Assembly (NCBI RefSeq): GCF_018324685.1 | Contig: NZ_AP023354.1 | Span: 1,612,001-1,676,000 of the forward strand | Reading direction: 5' to 3' | Length of the DNA: 64,000 bases | Source: Actinocatenispora sera | GTDB lineage: Bacteria > Actinomycetota > Actinomycetes > Mycobacteriales > Micromonosporaceae | Position numbers and translations under genes: made by a program | Shown: positions 8,548 to 17,213 of the stretch, one piece after another | Numbering within the stretch: position 1 is the first letter of the stretch | Layout of the letters: each line of letters begins with the position of its first letter | The notes under the pieces: model-generated | Databases searched by the model: none | Seen by the model: only the letters and a program-made list of their open reading frames with translations | What the model was told of the DNA's origin: nothing

Positions 8548-9689
8548 TCACCATTCGGCAAGGGAGTGGTCGGGGTGGCGCCAGACCGGGTTGCGCCAGC
8601 CGGGGTCGCGGCCGTCCGCGGCGCGGACGGCGGCCTCCTCGAGCGTCACGCCGAGGCCGGGCGTCTCGGTGCGCAGCGCGTACCCGTCGGTGAACCGGAA
8701 CGGGGTCGGATCGGCGACGTAGTCGAGCAGGTCGTTGCTGGTGTTGTAGTGGATGCCCATGGACTGTTCCTGGATCAGGACGTTCGGCGTGGCGAAGTCG
8801 ATCTGCAACGACGCGGCGAGCGCCACCGGCCCGAGCGGGCAGTGCGGGGCGAGCGGTACGTCGAAGGTCTCGGCGAGCGCGCCGATCCGGCGTACCTCGG
8901 AGATGCCGCCGGCGTGCGACAGGTCCGGCTGGGCGACGGCGATCCCGGCAGTGAGCGCGGGCAGGAAGTCGGTACGGGAGTAGAGCCGCTCACCGGTCGC
9001 GATCGGCACCGTCGAGCCGGTCAGCCGGGGCAGCTGGTGACCGTACTCGGGGGCAGCGGCTCCTCGACGAACAGCGGGTGCAGGTCGGCGATGGCGGCGA
9101 TCGCGCGGGGTGCGGTGGGCCAGGCGACCCGGCCGTGGAAGTCGACGGCGACGTCCCGCTCGTCCCCGAGTACGGCGCGGGCGGCGCCGACCCGGTCGAC
9201 CAGGCCGGCCAAGTCGGCAACCGTTGCGGCGCGGCCGATCCGGCCGAACCCGTTCATCTTGACCGCGGTGAAGCCGGCCGCGACGGCGGCGCCGACCGAG
9301 TCGGTGATCTCGGCCGGCTCGTCGCCGCCGACCCAGGTGTACATCCGTACGCGGTCCCGCACCGGGCCGCCGAGCAGCGCGTACACCGGTACCCCGTACG
9401 CCTGGCCGGCGATGTCCCACAGTGCCTGATCGATGCCGGCGACGGCGCTGGACAGGATCGGCCCGCCCCGGTAGAAGCCGCCCTTGGACAGCACCTGCCA
9501 GTGGTCCTCGATCCGTAGCGGGTCGGCGCCGATCAGGTGCTCGGCGGCGACCTCGACCGCGGTCCGGACCACCTCGGCGCGGCCCTCGACGACCGGCTCG
9601 CCCCAACCGACCAGCCCGTCGTCGGTCTCGATCCGGCAGAACAGCCAGCGCGGCGGTACCTGGAACGTCTCGATCCGTGCGATCCTCAT
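8548..9689 (-). pseudogene. Mandelate racemase/muconate lactonizing family sugar-acid dehydratase (galactonate dehydratase-like), frameshifted
   Basis: Enolase-superfamily enzyme of about 380 aa, read in two frames. The N-terminal part (9689 to about 9050) begins 'MRIARIETFQVPPRWLFCRI' and ends 'FVEEPLPP'; the C-terminal part (about 9050 to 8548) continues 'EYGHQLPRLTGSTVPIATGERLYSR ... GGISEVRRIGALAE ... PHCPLGPVA'. The family pattern EEP followed by IATGERL is restored if one base is added to the five-base G run at 9049-9053. Such enzymes dehydrate sugar acids such as D-galactonate using Mg2+. It overlaps the upstream GntR gene by 4 bases, so the unit SDR-GntR-dehydratase was built as an operon. 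It is either a genuine recent mutation or a sequencing error. Confidence 0.85.
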
Positions 9690-10396
9690 CCGCGCTCCGC
9701 TTCCCGGGTCAGTGCCGCGGCGTGCTGGTTGGCCGCGGTGAGCAGTTCGTCCATGGCCATCTCGGCGCCGTCCGGGTCGCCGGCCCGGATCGCCTCGAGT
9801 ACCGGTCGGTGGGTGGGAACCGGGTCGGGCGCGGATCCGCCGTGTACCAACCGGTCCCGCTCGGCGAGGGCGCGTTCCACCACGACCTCCAGCCGGCCGA
9901 GCAGCTCGTTGTGTGTGCAGGACAGCAGCGCCCGGTGGAACCGCAGGTCGGCCGCGACCGCGGCATCCGGATCGACGGCATCGTCCATGTCGGACAGTGC
10001 GGCGTCGAGCTCGGCCAGGTCGGCGTCGGTGCGCCGGGTCGCGGCGAGCCGCGCGGCCGGCGGCTCCAGCAGGGTACGTACCTCGGCCAGGTCGCCGAGG
10101 AACCGCGTCCAGGTCGCCGCCGGTGCGGCGAACTGCCAGCGCATCACGTCGCCGTCGAGCAGGTTCCACGCACTGCGCGGCCGCACGAACGTCCCGCGCT
10201 TCTGCCGGGCGCCGACGAGTCCCTTGGCGGACAGCACCTTCAGTGCCTCGCGCAGCGCGGTACGGGACACGTCGAGCTCGGCCTCCAGCGCCGGGATGTC
10301 GAGCGTGGCGCCCTCGGCGAGCCGGCCGGACAGGATCCGGTGCGCGATCAGCTCGACGGTCTGGCCGTGCAACCCGCGGCCCGGATACTCGGTCAT
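9686..10396 (-). CDS. FadR/GntR-family regulator of the sugar-acid locus
   Basis: A 236-aa regulator with an N-terminal winged helix ('LEAELDVSRTALREALKVLSAKGLV') and an FCD effector domain ('RFHRALLSCTHNELLG', a metal/ligand His). The HTH wording resembles DgoR-type galactonate regulators. It would bind near its own promoter and the divergent importer promoter. The ATG at 10396 overlaps the SDR stop by 4 bases and the stop overlaps the dehydratase start by 4 bases, so it is the middle gene of a coupled three-gene operon. Confidence 0.85.
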   Translation of the reverse strand: MTEYPGRGLHGQTVELIAHRILSGRLAEGATLDIPALEAELDVSRTALREALKVLSAKGLVGARQKRGTFVRPRSAWNLLDGDVMRWQFAAPAATWTRFLGDLAEVRTLLEPPAARLAATRRTDADLAELDAALSDMDDAVDPDAAVAADLRFHRALLSCTHNELLGRLEVVVERALAERDRLVHGGSAPDPVPTHRPVLEAIRAGDPDGAEMAMDELLTAANQHAAALTREAERG

Positions 10397-11160
10397 GCCG
10401 ACGCCTTCGTGATCGACCAGCCGCCGTCGACCGGGATCGCCGCACCGGTCACGTACGACGCGTCGGGGGAGGCGAGGAACGCGATGACCGCGGCGACCTC
10501 GGCGGGGTCGCCGAACCGCTTGACCGCGGTGGCCTCGACGCTTCGGGCCCGGTCGTCCTCGGCCACGCCGTCCCACGCGGCGGTCAGGATCGGGCCGGGC
10601 AGCACGCTGTTGACCCGCACCTGGGGACCGTACTCGACGGCGAGCTGGCGGCACAGCGCGGCCAGCCCGCCCTTGGCCGCCGCGTACGCGGGGTGGCCGG
10701 GCAGGCCGATCAGCGCGTGCACCGACGAGACGACGACGACCGCGCCGCGCCGCTCGCGCAGGTCCGGCAGGAAGGTGCGCACGGCCAGGTAGCTGCCGGT
10801 GAGGCAGACGGCGAGCTGCCGGTCCCAGCTGTCCCGGTCGGTCTCGTGCAGGGGCCGGGCCGGGTCGACGAACGCGTTGCTGACCAGCACCTCGACCGGC
10901 CCGTACCGGTGCGCGACGGCGGCGACGCGGTCCCAGTCGGCGTCGCTCGCCACGTCCGCGGGGACGAACGTCGCCTGCCCGCCGGCCGCCTCGATGTCCG
11001 CCGCGACCTGCGCGCCGAGGTCGTCGACGTCGGTCAGCACCACCCGGGCGCCGTCGGCGGCGAGCCGGCGCGCCGTTGCGGCGCCGATGCCGCGGGCGGC
11101 GCCGGTCACCACCGCGGTCCGGCCCCGGTCGCCGCCCGGCGCGGTCGTCTCTGCTGCCAT
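10393..11160 (-). CDS. SDR-family NAD(P)-dependent oxidoreductase
   Basis: A 255-aa classical short-chain dehydrogenase. The nucleotide-binding motif TGAARGIG is at about residues 19-26, the catalytic Ser near 146 ('VVVSSVHAL') and Tyr159-x-x-x-Lys163 ('YAAAK'), and the C-terminus 'VTGAAIPVDGGW' is typical. Its place upstream of a sugar-acid dehydratase suggests a sugar 1-dehydrogenase (for example galactose to galactonolactone), which is inference. The ATG at 11160 (GGGTGG upstream) is preferred over a GTG at 11169. Confidence 0.85.
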   Translation of the reverse strand: MAAETTAPGGDRGRTAVVTGAARGIGAATARRLAADGARVVLTDVDDLGAQVAADIEAAGGQATFVPADVASDADWDRVAAVAHRYGPVEVLVSNAFVDPARPLHETDRDSWDRQLAVCLTGSYLAVRTFLPDLRERRGAVVVVSSVHALIGLPGHPAYAAAKGGLAALCRQLAVEYGPQVRVNSVLPGPILTAAWDGVAEDDRARSVEATAVKRFGDPAEVAAVIAFLASPDASYVTGAAIPVDGGWSITKASA

Positions 11161-11169
11161 GCGGCCCAC

Positions 11170-11268
11170 CCTAGGATAATTCTTTTTTTATGAATACATC
11201 TTGACAGGCATGTCACACCTGGCGATGCTCGACCCATCCCGCGCCGGTTTGCACCGAAAGGGGCAAGG
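11170..11268. promoter_or_regulatory. Divergent promoter region of the galactoside locus
   Basis: About 100 bp separate the SDR operon and the sugar importer operon. It contains an A/T-rich block at 11174-11205 with a run of seven T, unusual in this genome, and a TTGACA box near 11204. It is the likely operator area for the FadR-type regulator encoded at 9686-10396. No clear symmetrical operator could be defined by eye. Confidence 0.45.
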
Positions 11269-12624
11269 ATGGGATCGCCACGCCCGATGACACGACGGTC
11301 GGTGCTCGCCGGCGGCGCCACCACGGCCCTGGCCGGCACCGGCCTGCTCGGCGGCTGCGGCACCGGCGTGGCGCCGCCACCGGGCCGGCCGGACCGCAAG
11401 CCGGGCGAGAAGGTGACGCTCAACTTCTGGTCCTGGGTGCCCGGCATCGCCGCGCCCGTCGACCTGTGGAACAAGCGCAACCCGGACGTGCAGGTACACC
11501 TGGACACCATCATCCCGGGCGGCAGCGGCGGGTACGCCAAGCTGCACGCCGCGGTGCACACCGGTGGCGCGCCGGACCTGGCGCAGATCGAGTACCACAT
11601 CCTGCCGGCGTTCATGCTCGACGGCGGGCTGCTCGACCTCACCGGCTACGGGATCGGCAGGTACGAGCACCTGTTCGTGCCGTGGCAGTGGCGGCAGGGG
11701 GTGTTCGACGGTCGGGTCCGCACGGTGCCGCAGGCGTCCGGACCGATGGCGATGTTCTACCGCGCCGACCTGTTCGCCAAGTGGGGCATCGAGGTGCCGA
11801 AGACCTGGCCGCAGTACCGGGACGCCGCCGCGAAGGTACGCAAGGCAGACCCGGGCGCGTACATCATGGCGTTCCCGCCGGCGAACTCCGCCTACCAGAC
11901 GGGCCTCGCGTGGCAGGCCGGCGCGCACTGGTTCACCGCGCGCGGGCAGAGCTGGCGGATCGACATGACCGATCCCGGCAGCACCCGGATGTGCGACTAC
12001 TGGGACGAGCTGCTGCACGAGAAGCTGATCCTCGCCGAGCAGGACATGCAGTCCGGCTGGTTCGCGCAGCTGCAGCGCGGCCAGCTCGTCAGCTGGGTCG
12101 GGCCGCAGTGGGGTGACGCGCTGCTGACGGGCAACGCCGCCGGTACCGCCGGGAAGTGGCGGGTGGCGCTGATGCCGCAATGGGACTCCTCGCACCCGGC
12201 CGCGGCGAACTGGGGTGGTTCGTCGACCGCGGTGATGGCGAACTCGCGGTACCCGGAGGAGGCGATGCGGTTCGCGGTCTGGCTCAACACCGACCTGGAC
12301 AGCGTCAACCTGCTCATCAAGGGCGGCTACGGCTGGCCGGCGCTGGACAACGCGTACCACCGCACGATCCTGGACCGACCGAACCCGTTCTTCGGCGGCC
12401 AGCGGTACAACGAGGTCTTCGCCGCGGCGGACAAGCAGATCGACGACAGCTGGCTGTGGCTGCCCACCACGGCATCGACGCTGGACCACCTGAACGCCTC
12501 GATCGCCGGCGCGGTCAACAGCCGCGGCAGGCTGATCGACGCGCTGCGCACCGCGCAGCGTCAGACCGTGGACGACCTGCGTGCCAAGGGGCTCAAGGCA
12601 TCCGGCCCGAAAGAGGAGCGGTGA
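11269..12624 (+). CDS. Sugar ABC transporter substrate-binding lipoprotein
   Basis: A 451-aa CUT1-type extracellular solute-binding protein. The N-terminus has a twin-Arg-like segment ('MTRRSVLAGG') and the lipobox LLGGC. The mature part 'KVTLNFWSWVPGIAAPVDLWNKRNP' and 'GGAPDLAQIEYH' is typical for oligosaccharide-binding proteins. RBS AAAGGGG precedes the ATG. It is first in a four-gene operon with two permeases and a GH42 galactosidase, so a galactose-containing oligosaccharide is the likely ligand. No ATPase is encoded here; as is common in actinomycetes, a shared MsiK-type ATPase elsewhere could energise it. Confidence 0.87.
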   Translation: MGSPRPMTRRSVLAGGATTALAGTGLLGGCGTGVAPPPGRPDRKPGEKVTLNFWSWVPGIAAPVDLWNKRNPDVQVHLDTIIPGGSGGYAKLHAAVHTGGAPDLAQIEYHILPAFMLDGGLLDLTGYGIGRYEHLFVPWQWRQGVFDGRVRTVPQASGPMAMFYRADLFAKWGIEVPKTWPQYRDAAAKVRKADPGAYIMAFPPANSAYQTGLAWQAGAHWFTARGQSWRIDMTDPGSTRMCDYWDELLHEKLILAEQDMQSGWFAQLQRGQLVSWVGPQWGDALLTGNAAGTAGKWRVALMPQWDSSHPAAANWGGSSTAVMANSRYPEEAMRFAVWLNTDLDSVNLLIKGGYGWPALDNAYHRTILDRPNPFFGGQRYNEVFAAADKQIDDSWLWLPTTASTLDHLNASIAGAVNSRGRLIDALRTAQRQTVDDLRAKGLKASGPKEER

Positions 12625-13520
12625 TGGCGACCGGCAAGCGACGACGGCTCTCGCCGGGCATCGGGTTTCTCGCACCGTTCTGCCTGTTCTTCCTGCTGTT
12701 CTTCATCGTACCGATCGGCTACGCGCTGTATCAGAGCCTGTTCCGCACCGAGCGCACCGGGCTCTACGGCGAACTCGGCACCCACCAGGTGTTCGCCGGC
12801 TTCGGCAACTACACCACGGTGTTCGCCGAGGGCGCGTTCGTGCAGAGCGTGCTCCGGGTGCTCGGGTACGCGGTGGTGCAGGTGCCGGTGATGATCGTGC
12901 TGGCGACCGTGCTCGCGCTGCTGCTGGACGCGGCGTCCGCGCGCGGCGTGCGGTTCTTCCGCTCCGCCTTCTTCCTGCCGTACGGGGTGCCCGGGGTCAT
13001 CGCCTCGATCCTGTGGGGTTTCCTGTACACGCCGGGGATCAGTCCGCTGGTGTCGATCGGCGGCCACCTCGGCCTCACCCTCGACTTCCTCGGCCCGACC
13101 ACCGTGCTGTGGTCGATCGCGAACATCGTCACCTGGCAGTTCGCCGGCTACAACATGCTGGTGATCATCGCCCAGCTCAAGGCGGTACCGGGTGACCTGC
13201 TGGAGGCGTCCCGGATCGACGGGGCGAACGCTTGGCAGGCGATCTGGCACGTCAAGCTGCCGCTGATCCGGCCCGCGATCGTGCTCACCACCGTGTTCAC
13301 CATCATCGGTTCGCTGCAGCTGTTCACCGAGCCGCTGGTGCTGCAACCGTTGACCGCCAACGTGACGAGCACCTACACGCCGAACATCGCCGCGTACGCG
13401 GACGCGTTTTCCAACAACAACTACAACTACGCCGCGGCGGAGGCGGTGTTGCTGGCGTTGATCGCCGCGATGCTGTCGTTCGGGTTCCTGCGGCTGGTCG
13501 GTGGCAGGAGGCGCGGATGA
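12624..13520 (+). CDS. Sugar ABC transporter permease (MalF type)
   Basis: A 298-aa permease with about six helices ('IGFLAPFCLFFLLFFIVPIGYALYQS' is helix 1) and the EAA loop 'EASRIDGANAWQAIWHVKLPLIRP'. It forms the import channel with the next gene product. Its ATG overlaps the stop of the binding-protein gene by one base. CUT1 family membership is clear; the substrate is inferred from the operon. Confidence 0.87.
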   Translation: MATGKRRRLSPGIGFLAPFCLFFLLFFIVPIGYALYQSLFRTERTGLYGELGTHQVFAGFGNYTTVFAEGAFVQSVLRVLGYAVVQVPVMIVLATVLALLLDAASARGVRFFRSAFFLPYGVPGVIASILWGFLYTPGISPLVSIGGHLGLTLDFLGPTTVLWSIANIVTWQFAGYNMLVIIAQLKAVPGDLLEASRIDGANAWQAIWHVKLPLIRPAIVLTTVFTIIGSLQLFTEPLVLQPLTANVTSTYTPNIAAYADAFSNNNYNYAAAEAVLLALIAAMLSFGFLRLVGGRRRG

Positions 13521-14422
13521 CCGCCACGATGGAACGGCCGACCACGACCGTCCACACCAGACAGAAGCGGGGCCGGCTGTCCGCCGGGCCGCTGTCCACC
13601 CGGATCATCCTGACCGCGGTGCTCGGCCTGATCGCGATCTACTTCCTGGTCCCGGTCTACTGGCTGATCGTGTCGGCGACCAAGAACAGCACCGACCTGT
13701 TCGGCAGTTTCGGGCTCTGGTTCGCCCATCCGCAGCTGCTCACCAACCTCGGCGACCTGTTCTCCTTCGACAACCACATCTACCTGCGCTGGGGCCTGAA
13801 CAGCATCGTGTACGCCGGGGGCGGCGCGCTGGTGGCGACCGCGCTCGCGGCAGGTGCCGGCTACGGCCTGGCCCGGTTCTCGTTCCGCGGCCGGGAAGCG
13901 GTGTTCAACACCGTGCTGGCCGGCGTGATGCTGCCGCAGACCGCGCTCGCGCTGCCGCTGTACCTGCTGTTCGCGCAGGCGCACCTGGCCAACTCGTACT
14001 GGGCGGTGCTGCTGCCGAGCTTCGTCAGCCCGTTCGGCGTCTACCTGTGCCGGATCTACGCCGACGCCGCGGTACCGCCGGGCCTGCTGGAGGCCGCCCG
14101 CATCGACGGCGCCAGCGAGTTCGCCATCTTCCGCCGGATCGTGCTGCGCATCATGTCGCCGGCGCTGGTGACCGTGTTCCTGTTCCAGTTCGTCGGAATC
14201 TGGAACAACTACTTCCTGCCACTGGTGATGCTCTCCGACACCAAGCTCTACCCGATCACGCTCGGGCTCACCTCCTGGCAGGGATTCGCGTCCCGGCAGC
14301 CGCTGCTGTACCAGCTGGAGGTCGGCGGCGCGCTGGTGTCGGTGATCCCGCTGATGATCATGATCGTGGTGCTGCAACGGTTCTGGCGATCCGGCCTGAC
14401 CGAGGGAAGCGTCAAGGCATGA
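13517..14422 (+). CDS. Sugar ABC transporter permease (MalG type)
   Basis: A 301-aa second permease. 'LIAIYFLVPVYWLIVSATK' is helix 1 and 'EAARIDGASEFAIFRRIVLRIMSPAL' is the EAA loop that docks the ATPase. The ATG at 13517 overlaps the previous stop by 4 bases. A ~40-residue cytoplasmic N-terminus precedes the first helix, as often in MalG-like subunits. Confidence 0.87.
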   Translation: MTATMERPTTTVHTRQKRGRLSAGPLSTRIILTAVLGLIAIYFLVPVYWLIVSATKNSTDLFGSFGLWFAHPQLLTNLGDLFSFDNHIYLRWGLNSIVYAGGGALVATALAAGAGYGLARFSFRGREAVFNTVLAGVMLPQTALALPLYLLFAQAHLANSYWAVLLPSFVSPFGVYLCRIYADAAVPPGLLEAARIDGASEFAIFRRIVLRIMSPALVTVFLFQFVGIWNNYFLPLVMLSDTKLYPITLGLTSWQGFASRQPLLYQLEVGGALVSVIPLMIMIVVLQRFWRSGLTEGSVKA

Positions 14423-14459
14423 CCGCTGACCTCGCGCGCGGGTCCGCTGTGGAGGTGGC

Positions 14460-16478
14460 ATGAGCATCGACCGGATGGCCGCGGTACGGGCCAAGCTGGG
14501 CCGGATCGGCTACGGCGCCGACTACAACCCGGAGCACTGGCCGCGGGCGGTACGCGACGAGGACCTGAAGCTGATGGCCGACGCCGGCGTCTCGCTCGTC
14601 ACCGCGGGCATCTTCTCCTGGGCCGAGGTCGAGCCGCGGGAAGGGGAGTACGACTTCGGCTACTTCGACCGGGTGCTGGACGGGCTGGCCGAGACCGGGG
14701 TGTCGGTGTGCCTGGCCACGATGACCGCGTCGCCGCCGCCGTGGCTGCCCCACCGGTACCCGGAGACGCTGCCGCGCACGGTGGACGGCACGGTCCTGTC
14801 GCCGGGCGGCCGGCAGCATTTCTGCCCGTCCAGCCCGGTGTACCGGGAGCACGCCGGCCGGCTGGTCGAGCAGCTCGCCACCCGGTACGCGGGCCATCCG
14901 GCGCTGGCCATCTGGCACGTCGGCAACGAGTTCGCCTGCCATGTACGGGCGTGCTACTGCGACGTGTCGGCGGCCGACTTCCGCCGCTGGCTGATCGAGA
15001 AGTACGGCGACATCGATGCCCTCAACGCCGCCTGGTCCACCACGTTCTGGGCCCAGCGGTACGCCGACTTCGGGCAGATCCTGCCGCCGCGGGTGGCGCC
15101 GACGTTCCCGAACCCGGCCCAGCAGATCGACTTCGCCCGGTTCTCCTCCGACGCGCAGCTCGACTGCTACCTGGCCGAGAAGGCGATCCTGCGCCGGCTC
15201 ACCCCGGACGTACCGGTCATGACCAACTACGTCGGGCTGGTGCAGAAGGCGCTCGACTGGTACCGCTGGGCGCCGCACCAGGACGTCGCGGCGATCGACT
15301 CATACCCCGATCCGTACGATCCGCGGGCGCACGTGGCGGCGGCGCTCGGGTACGACCTGATCCGGTCGGTGCGGGGCGGCCAGCCGTGGCTGCTGATGGA
15401 ACAGGCACCGTCCGCGGTGAACTGGCGGGAACGCAACGCGCCCAAGGCACCGGGCCTGATGCGGCTGTGGAGCTGGCAGGCGGTGGCGCAGGGCGCCGAT
15501 GCGGTGGTGTTCTTCCAGTGGCGGCAGACCGCCGGCGGGGCGGAGAAGTTCCACTCCGCGATGGTCCCGCACGGCGGCACCAACACCCGCACCTACCGGG
15601 AGGTGCGGGCTCTGGGCCACGAGCTTGCCGCGGTACCGGAACTGCCCGGCACCACCGTGCACGCCGAGGTGGCGCTGCTGCACGACTGGAACTCCTGGTG
15701 GGGCCTGGAACTCGACTCGCACCCGTCCGGTGACCTGGACCTGCTGGACGCGCATCTGGCGCACTATGCGCCGCTGTTCGATGCGCACGTGCCGTGCGAC
15801 GTGGTACCGCCGACGGCGGATCTGGCGGGCTACCGGCTCGTGGTGGTGCCCAACCTGTACCTGCTGGAACGGGACGCGGCGGCCCGGTTGGCGTCCTACG
15901 TGGAGGGTGGCGGCGCGCTGGTGGTGTCGTTCTTCACCGGCATCGTGGACGCGGACGACCGCGCCTACCTCGGCGGGTACCCGGCGCCGCTGCGGGGACT
16001 GCTCGGGCTGCGGATCGACGAGTTCTGGCCGCTGCCGAGCGGTGGCACCATCGGTCTGTCCGGCGCGCTGTCCACACCGGGCGGCCACGGCACGCTCTGG
16101 TCCGAGTGGATCGAGCCGGAGGGCGCCGAGGTGCTGGCCACCTTCGCCGGCGGCGAGCTCGCCGGCCGGCCGGCGATCACCCGGCACCGGCACGGCGCCG
16201 GCACCGCCTGGTACCTCGGTACCCGGCCGGATCCGGCCACGATGCGTGCCGTGCTGGACGCCGCGCGCGGCGCCGCCGGGGTCGAGCCGGTGCTGCCGAA
16301 CCTGCCCGACGGGGTGCAGGCGGGGATCCGCGGCGATCACGTCGTGCTGCTCAACCACGGCATCGAACCGGCCGTCGTACCGCTCGCCACCCCGGCGCCG
16401 GACCTGCTCACGAACCCGTCGGTACCGCTGAGGGAGGTGCGGCTGGCCCCCCGGGGTGTCGCCGTCCTCCGCCGCTGA
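14460..16478 (+). CDS. Beta-galactosidase, glycoside hydrolase family 42
   Basis: A 672-aa intracellular GH42 enzyme with no signal peptide. It would release galactose from imported beta-galactosides. The acid/base is Glu157 in 'WHVGNEFACH' and the nucleophile Glu314 in 'LLMEQAPSAVNW'. Cys122, Cys160, Cys165 and Cys167 match the zinc cluster seen in several GH42 enzymes. The central trimerisation domain and C-terminal beta domain follow. It lies 37 bp after the permease gene, within the same operon. Released galactose could then be oxidised by the divergent SDR/dehydratase unit. Confidence 0.93.
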   Translation: MSIDRMAAVRAKLGRIGYGADYNPEHWPRAVRDEDLKLMADAGVSLVTAGIFSWAEVEPREGEYDFGYFDRVLDGLAETGVSVCLATMTASPPPWLPHRYPETLPRTVDGTVLSPGGRQHFCPSSPVYREHAGRLVEQLATRYAGHPALAIWHVGNEFACHVRACYCDVSAADFRRWLIEKYGDIDALNAAWSTTFWAQRYADFGQILPPRVAPTFPNPAQQIDFARFSSDAQLDCYLAEKAILRRLTPDVPVMTNYVGLVQKALDWYRWAPHQDVAAIDSYPDPYDPRAHVAAALGYDLIRSVRGGQPWLLMEQAPSAVNWRERNAPKAPGLMRLWSWQAVAQGADAVVFFQWRQTAGGAEKFHSAMVPHGGTNTRTYREVRALGHELAAVPELPGTTVHAEVALLHDWNSWWGLELDSHPSGDLDLLDAHLAHYAPLFDAHVPCDVVPPTADLAGYRLVVVPNLYLLERDAAARLASYVEGGGALVVSFFTGIVDADDRAYLGGYPAPLRGLLGLRIDEFWPLPSGGTIGLSGALSTPGGHGTLWSEWIEPEGAEVLATFAGGELAGRPAITRHRHGAGTAWYLGTRPDPATMRAVLDAARGAAGVEPVLPNLPDGVQAGIRGDHVVLLNHGIEPAVVPLATPAPDLLTNPSVPLREVRLAPRGVAVLRR

Positions 16479-16598
16479 ATCCCGCCTTGCGGCGCTGCGG
16501 CGCCGTGCCGCTGAGTCTGCGGTGAGCCGCCCGCAGTGCCGCCGAGCGGCCGGCCGGCCACCGCGGTGTCGCGGTCCGGTCGAGCTGGGCACGGCCGC

Positions 16599-17093
16599 TC
16601 AGCCGGTGACCTGCCGGCCGGCCCGGGCCGCCTCGATCGCGGCCAGGACCTCACCCAGCGGCCGGTTCAGCGACGCCTGCTGCAGCACCACCGGACTGCC
16701 GTACCTGCTGAGTTCGTCCCGGCCCTGCCGGCGCAGCCATGGCCGCATCGAACGGATCGTCGCCCCGGCATCGACGGGCACGATCAGCAGTACCGGCCGG
16801 CCGGGCGCACCGGGGGTGACACCGAGCCGCGCCGTGGCCACATCGGCCCAACCCAGCCGTACCCCCATCAGCGGCAGCCGGATGCCGTCGGGCTCGACGA
16901 CCACCACCGGGATCCGGCAGATCGTGCTCAGCACCACCGGGTAGCCGAGCAGTACGACGAGCGCGGCCCCGAACACGAAGCCCAGGTACCGGACCGCGCC
17001 GGTGGCGACGGCGCCGAACCCGAGCAGGATCACCCCGGCCGCCAGCAGTGCGAGGTAGGCGGCGTTCGGACGTAGCTGGACCTTCAGTGGCAT
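16599..17093 (-). CDS. Small membrane protein, PH-like
   Basis: A 164-aa protein with two N-terminal membrane helices (about residues 13-57, 'YLALLAAGVILLGFGAVATGAVRYLGFVFG...') and a soluble C-terminal part ('PVVVVEPDGIRLPLMGVRLGWADVATARLG') resembling bacterial PH/DUF3093-type domains. No function is assignable. The start at ATG 17093 is uncertain; a TTG at 17111 is in frame. It stands alone, convergent with the GH42 operon. Confidence 0.6.
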   Translation of the reverse strand: MPLKVQLRPNAAYLALLAAGVILLGFGAVATGAVRYLGFVFGAALVVLLGYPVVLSTICRIPVVVVEPDGIRLPLMGVRLGWADVATARLGVTPGAPGRPVLLIVPVDAGATIRSMRPWLRRQGRDELSRYGSPVVLQQASLNRPLGEVLAAIEAARAGRQVTG

Positions 17094-17213
17094 GGCGTCA
17101 TCGTCGCGCAAGCGGCCCCGCGCCGCGATCCCGGCCCGGCGGTACGGCGGCGGGCGGATCCGCCGGCGGCGTCCGGCGGCGGCGTCCGGCGGCGTTCCGC
17201 GCGCTTCCGGCGG

